DNA from: Vibrio ostreae
GTDB lineage: Bacteria; Pseudomonadota; Gammaproteobacteria; Enterobacterales; Vibrionaceae
DNA: 64,000 bases
Assembly (NCBI RefSeq): GCF_019226825.1
Contig: NZ_CP076642.1
Span: 372,001 to 436,000, forward strand
Reading direction: 5' to 3'
The stretch's first letter is position 1, and each line of letters starts with the position of its first letter. Below the pieces are notes generated by a model that saw nothing but the letters and a program-made list of their open reading frames with translations, was not told the DNA's origin and made no database searches. Shown one piece after another: positions 62,379 through 64,000 of the stretch. A program made the position numbers and the translations under genes.

Positions 62379-64000
62379 TTACCCTCTCCTATCCGGCGCA
62401 TCAGGTTGCTGAGGTTTGTCCGGCTCATCTGGCTGAGTGACGGCAGGCGCTGTCCCGGTTCCCGGAGAGCCTCCATCGTTAATTTTGACTTTAGCCCCAG
62501 AGATAGTAACGCCTGCACTGTCTAATTTAATAAAGCCTCCCGGCCCTTTAATAGTCAGTGAATTGCCGGCATCTAAAACAATGTCCGCGGCTTTCAGATA
62601 ACTTTCATTGCTGACTGCAACACGTTGGTTTGCGCCGATTTGTTTCTCTTCAGATGCTGCGATCTGGGTGCTGACACCACCATCGATTTTGGAAATAACT
62701 CCGCCGGTTACCCAACGGTTTATCTTACCTAAAACTCGTTGCACCAGGTTGCGGCCCACTTTAATATGGTGATCTTGTCCCAACTCTTCGGTGACATTTT
62801 TACCAATCGAACGGTGGACATTCTCTGTCACCAGTTCGTACTGGTGGCGGCCAATATGAGAGTGGAAATCCAGCCCAACAGATTCACGATGAATATTGTT
62901 AATCACCACATCCTGATCTTTCTGCGCGTGAATATAAATCTGCTCGATGGACGCCTGATCTTCGAAGCGAATTTCGTTTGAACCTTCCCCCTGATGGGTT
63001 TGGGTTTTTAACACTGTACGGGTCTTGTGATTCGGCAGCAGATATGGTGCAACGTTGGTTGCGTGGTAGGTTCGGCCAGTGATAATCGGCTGATCCGGAT
63101 CGCCATGCAAAAATGAAACAATAACCTCATGCCCGATACGGGGAATAGTAACAAAACCATACTGAGCACCTGCCCACCCCTGGGATACACGCACCCAGCA
63201 AGAGCTGTGCTCATCTTGTTGACTTTCACGGTCCCAGGGAAAATGGACTTTCACTCGGCCATGTTCATCACAAAAAATCTCTTCACCGGCCGGGCCGACC
63301 ACCTCACCAATCATCGGGCCATCGACATGAGGTTTGGCGACAGGTGCAGCTCGCCAGGTCAGGTTCGCCGGGATGACCTTAAACTGGTTTGAATAGGATG
63401 TCTGACCGGAGCCCCCTTCTTCTTCAAGAGCCTGAGGCTGAGTGCCCTGATGAGAGACTTCAACAACCAGCCAGTCTCGGTTCGCGCTCGGCTCAAGATT
63501 GTCGGTGAGATCGAACTTTATTCCGGCCTGAATACCGGCATGATTACTTTTACCCACAGCATGCACGGCATCTCGTCGCAGATATTCCAACCGAATACGA
63601 CTGAACGCGGCACCGCTGGTATCGTCTTTATAGCGACCAGGATAATCAAAATGCTCATAGGTTGATTGCTGAAAACTCAGATCCGTCCCTGACTGTTGCT
63701 GCAGAAAACCGTAGTCCGGCTTTTTAAAGCTGTAATCCTGCATCGTCAGATGGCTGGGCTCACTTTGATTGACCAAAGTGAATGAAGACACATAGCTGCC
63801 ATCAACCTGCCCGCCGGACAAACCGTTGTATGGTACAGGTTGAGCGAACTTAGCAATCAAGGCACTGTCATCGCTGAAACATACCGTGTGTTTACCATCG
63901 CTTTGCTGAATGTGATAAACCAGACCTTCTTCAGCAGCAAGACGATGCACAAACGCCAAATCCGTCTCCCGGTACTGAACACAAAACTCTCTTTGCGAGA
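62379..64000 (-). CDS. vgrG: T6SS spike protein VgrG, 5'-truncated by window edge
   Basis: C-terminal 540 residues of VgrG; the frame stays open to the window end (QREFCVQYRETDLAFVHRLAAEEGLVYHI), so the N-terminus lies outside. The gp27-like part, gp5 OB fold (GPAGEEIFCDEHGRVKVHFPWDRE, SCWVRVSQGWAGAQYGFVTIPRIGHEVIVSFLHGDPDQPIITGRTYHA) and the beta-needle with its DUF2345-like end are clear. It ends with a short Pro/Asp/Gln tail and carries no separate effector domain. First visible gene of the leftward T6SS auxiliary operon; an hcp gene is expected further right. Confidence 0.95.
   Translation of the reverse strand, partial: SQREFCVQYRETDLAFVHRLAAEEGLVYHIQQSDGKHTVCFSDDSALIAKFAQPVPYNGLSGGQVDGSYVSSFTLVNQSEPSHLTMQDYSFKKPDYGFLQQQSGTDLSFQQSTYEHFDYPGRYKDDTSGAAFSRIRLEYLRRDAVHAVGKSNHAGIQAGIKFDLTDNLEPSANRDWLVVEVSHQGTQPQALEEEGGSGQTSYSNQFKVIPANLTWRAAPVAKPHVDGPMIGEVVGPAGEEIFCDEHGRVKVHFPWDRESQQDEHSSCWVRVSQGWAGAQYGFVTIPRIGHEVIVSFLHGDPDQPIITGRTYHATNVAPYLLPNHKTRTVLKTQTHQGEGSNEIRFEDQASIEQIYIHAQKDQDVVINNIHRESVGLDFHSHIGRHQYELVTENVHRSIGKNVTEELGQDHHIKVGRNLVQRVLGKINRWVTGGVISKIDGGVSTQIAASEEKQIGANQRVAVSNESYLKAADIVLDAGNSLTIKGPGGFIKLDSAGVTISGAKVKINDGGSPGTGTAPAVTQPDEPDKPQQPDAPDRRG

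Overview
The window reads as a stretch of the second (smaller) chromosome of a Vibrio species. The strongest reasons are an adjacent, convergent cqsA/cqsS pair (the CAI-1 quorum-sensing synthase and its receptor, a vibrio hallmark) and the gene order nrdD-nrdG-aminotransferase-fruA-fruK-fruB-fruR-sbcD-sbcC-cqsS-cqsA-clcA, which from memory matches V. cholerae chromosome II; no database was consulted. The type VI secretion genes at the right end, with VgrG, PAAR, DUF4123 and Rhs proteins, also fit a vibrio.

Layout. 1-3450: right part of a branched-chain amino acid type ABC transporter (livM, livH, livK), divergent from a small NTF2-like gene. 3780-7600: a YeeE/YedE sulfur transporter, the ribosome assembly GTPase YlqF, and a COG0523 metal chaperone with a Zur-like site in front. 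8286-14571: the ClcA antiporter, a TehA-family channel, and the CqsA/CqsS module. 14877-26560: sbcDC repair nuclease, the Cra/FruR-fruBKA fructose regulon, a periplasmic aspartyl-protease-like lipoprotein and an aspartate-type aminotransferase. 26740-30530: anaerobic ribonucleotide reductase nrdDG with a pair of NrdR boxes and an FNR site, and a secreted nuclease. 30672-34344: a reactive-sulfur locus (ArsR/BigR-like sensor, paired YeeE/DUF6691 transporters, DUF2892 protein, CoA-disulfide reductase with rhodanese). 34392-46053: regulators and transporters (LysR/LysE pair, chemotaxis receptor, MerR/CMD pair, M20 peptidase/LysR/MFS group, AlaX editing protein, BrnQ preceded by a leucine-rich leader peptide). 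46254-64000: an AT-rich accessory block with immunity genes and displaced Rhs toxin tips, followed by an operon read leftward in the order vgrG, PAAR-lipase, two ankyrin genes, two DUF4123 chaperones, rhs, immunity.

How the genes work together. Several self-contained circuits are visible: Cra with three operators beside fruBKA; CqsA making the ligand that CqsS reads; NrdR plus FNR sites in front of nrdDG; a MerR-type 19-bp-spacer promoter overlapping the end of merR and driving the CMD gene; a persulfide-sensor operon; and a leucine-run leader ORF in front of brnQ with alternative RNA pairings. In the T6SS block, VgrG and PAAR form the spike, DUF4123 proteins should load the effectors, and the membrane-anchored ankyrin proteins are plausible immunity proteins against the PAAR-lipase. 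The Rhs gene is followed by two promoterless toxin tips that share its core sequence, each with its own immunity gene.

Two cross-cutting observations. First, five loci (sbcC, the aminotransferase, CoA-disulfide reductase, an Rhs copy, an immunity gene) are split by single-base changes, six of the seven in homopolymer runs, a pattern more typical of assembly error than of real decay. Second, many genes are followed directly by short degenerate tandem repeats of 15-22 bp, in some cases including the stop codon. No tRNA, rRNA, CRISPR array or intact insertion sequence was recognised.
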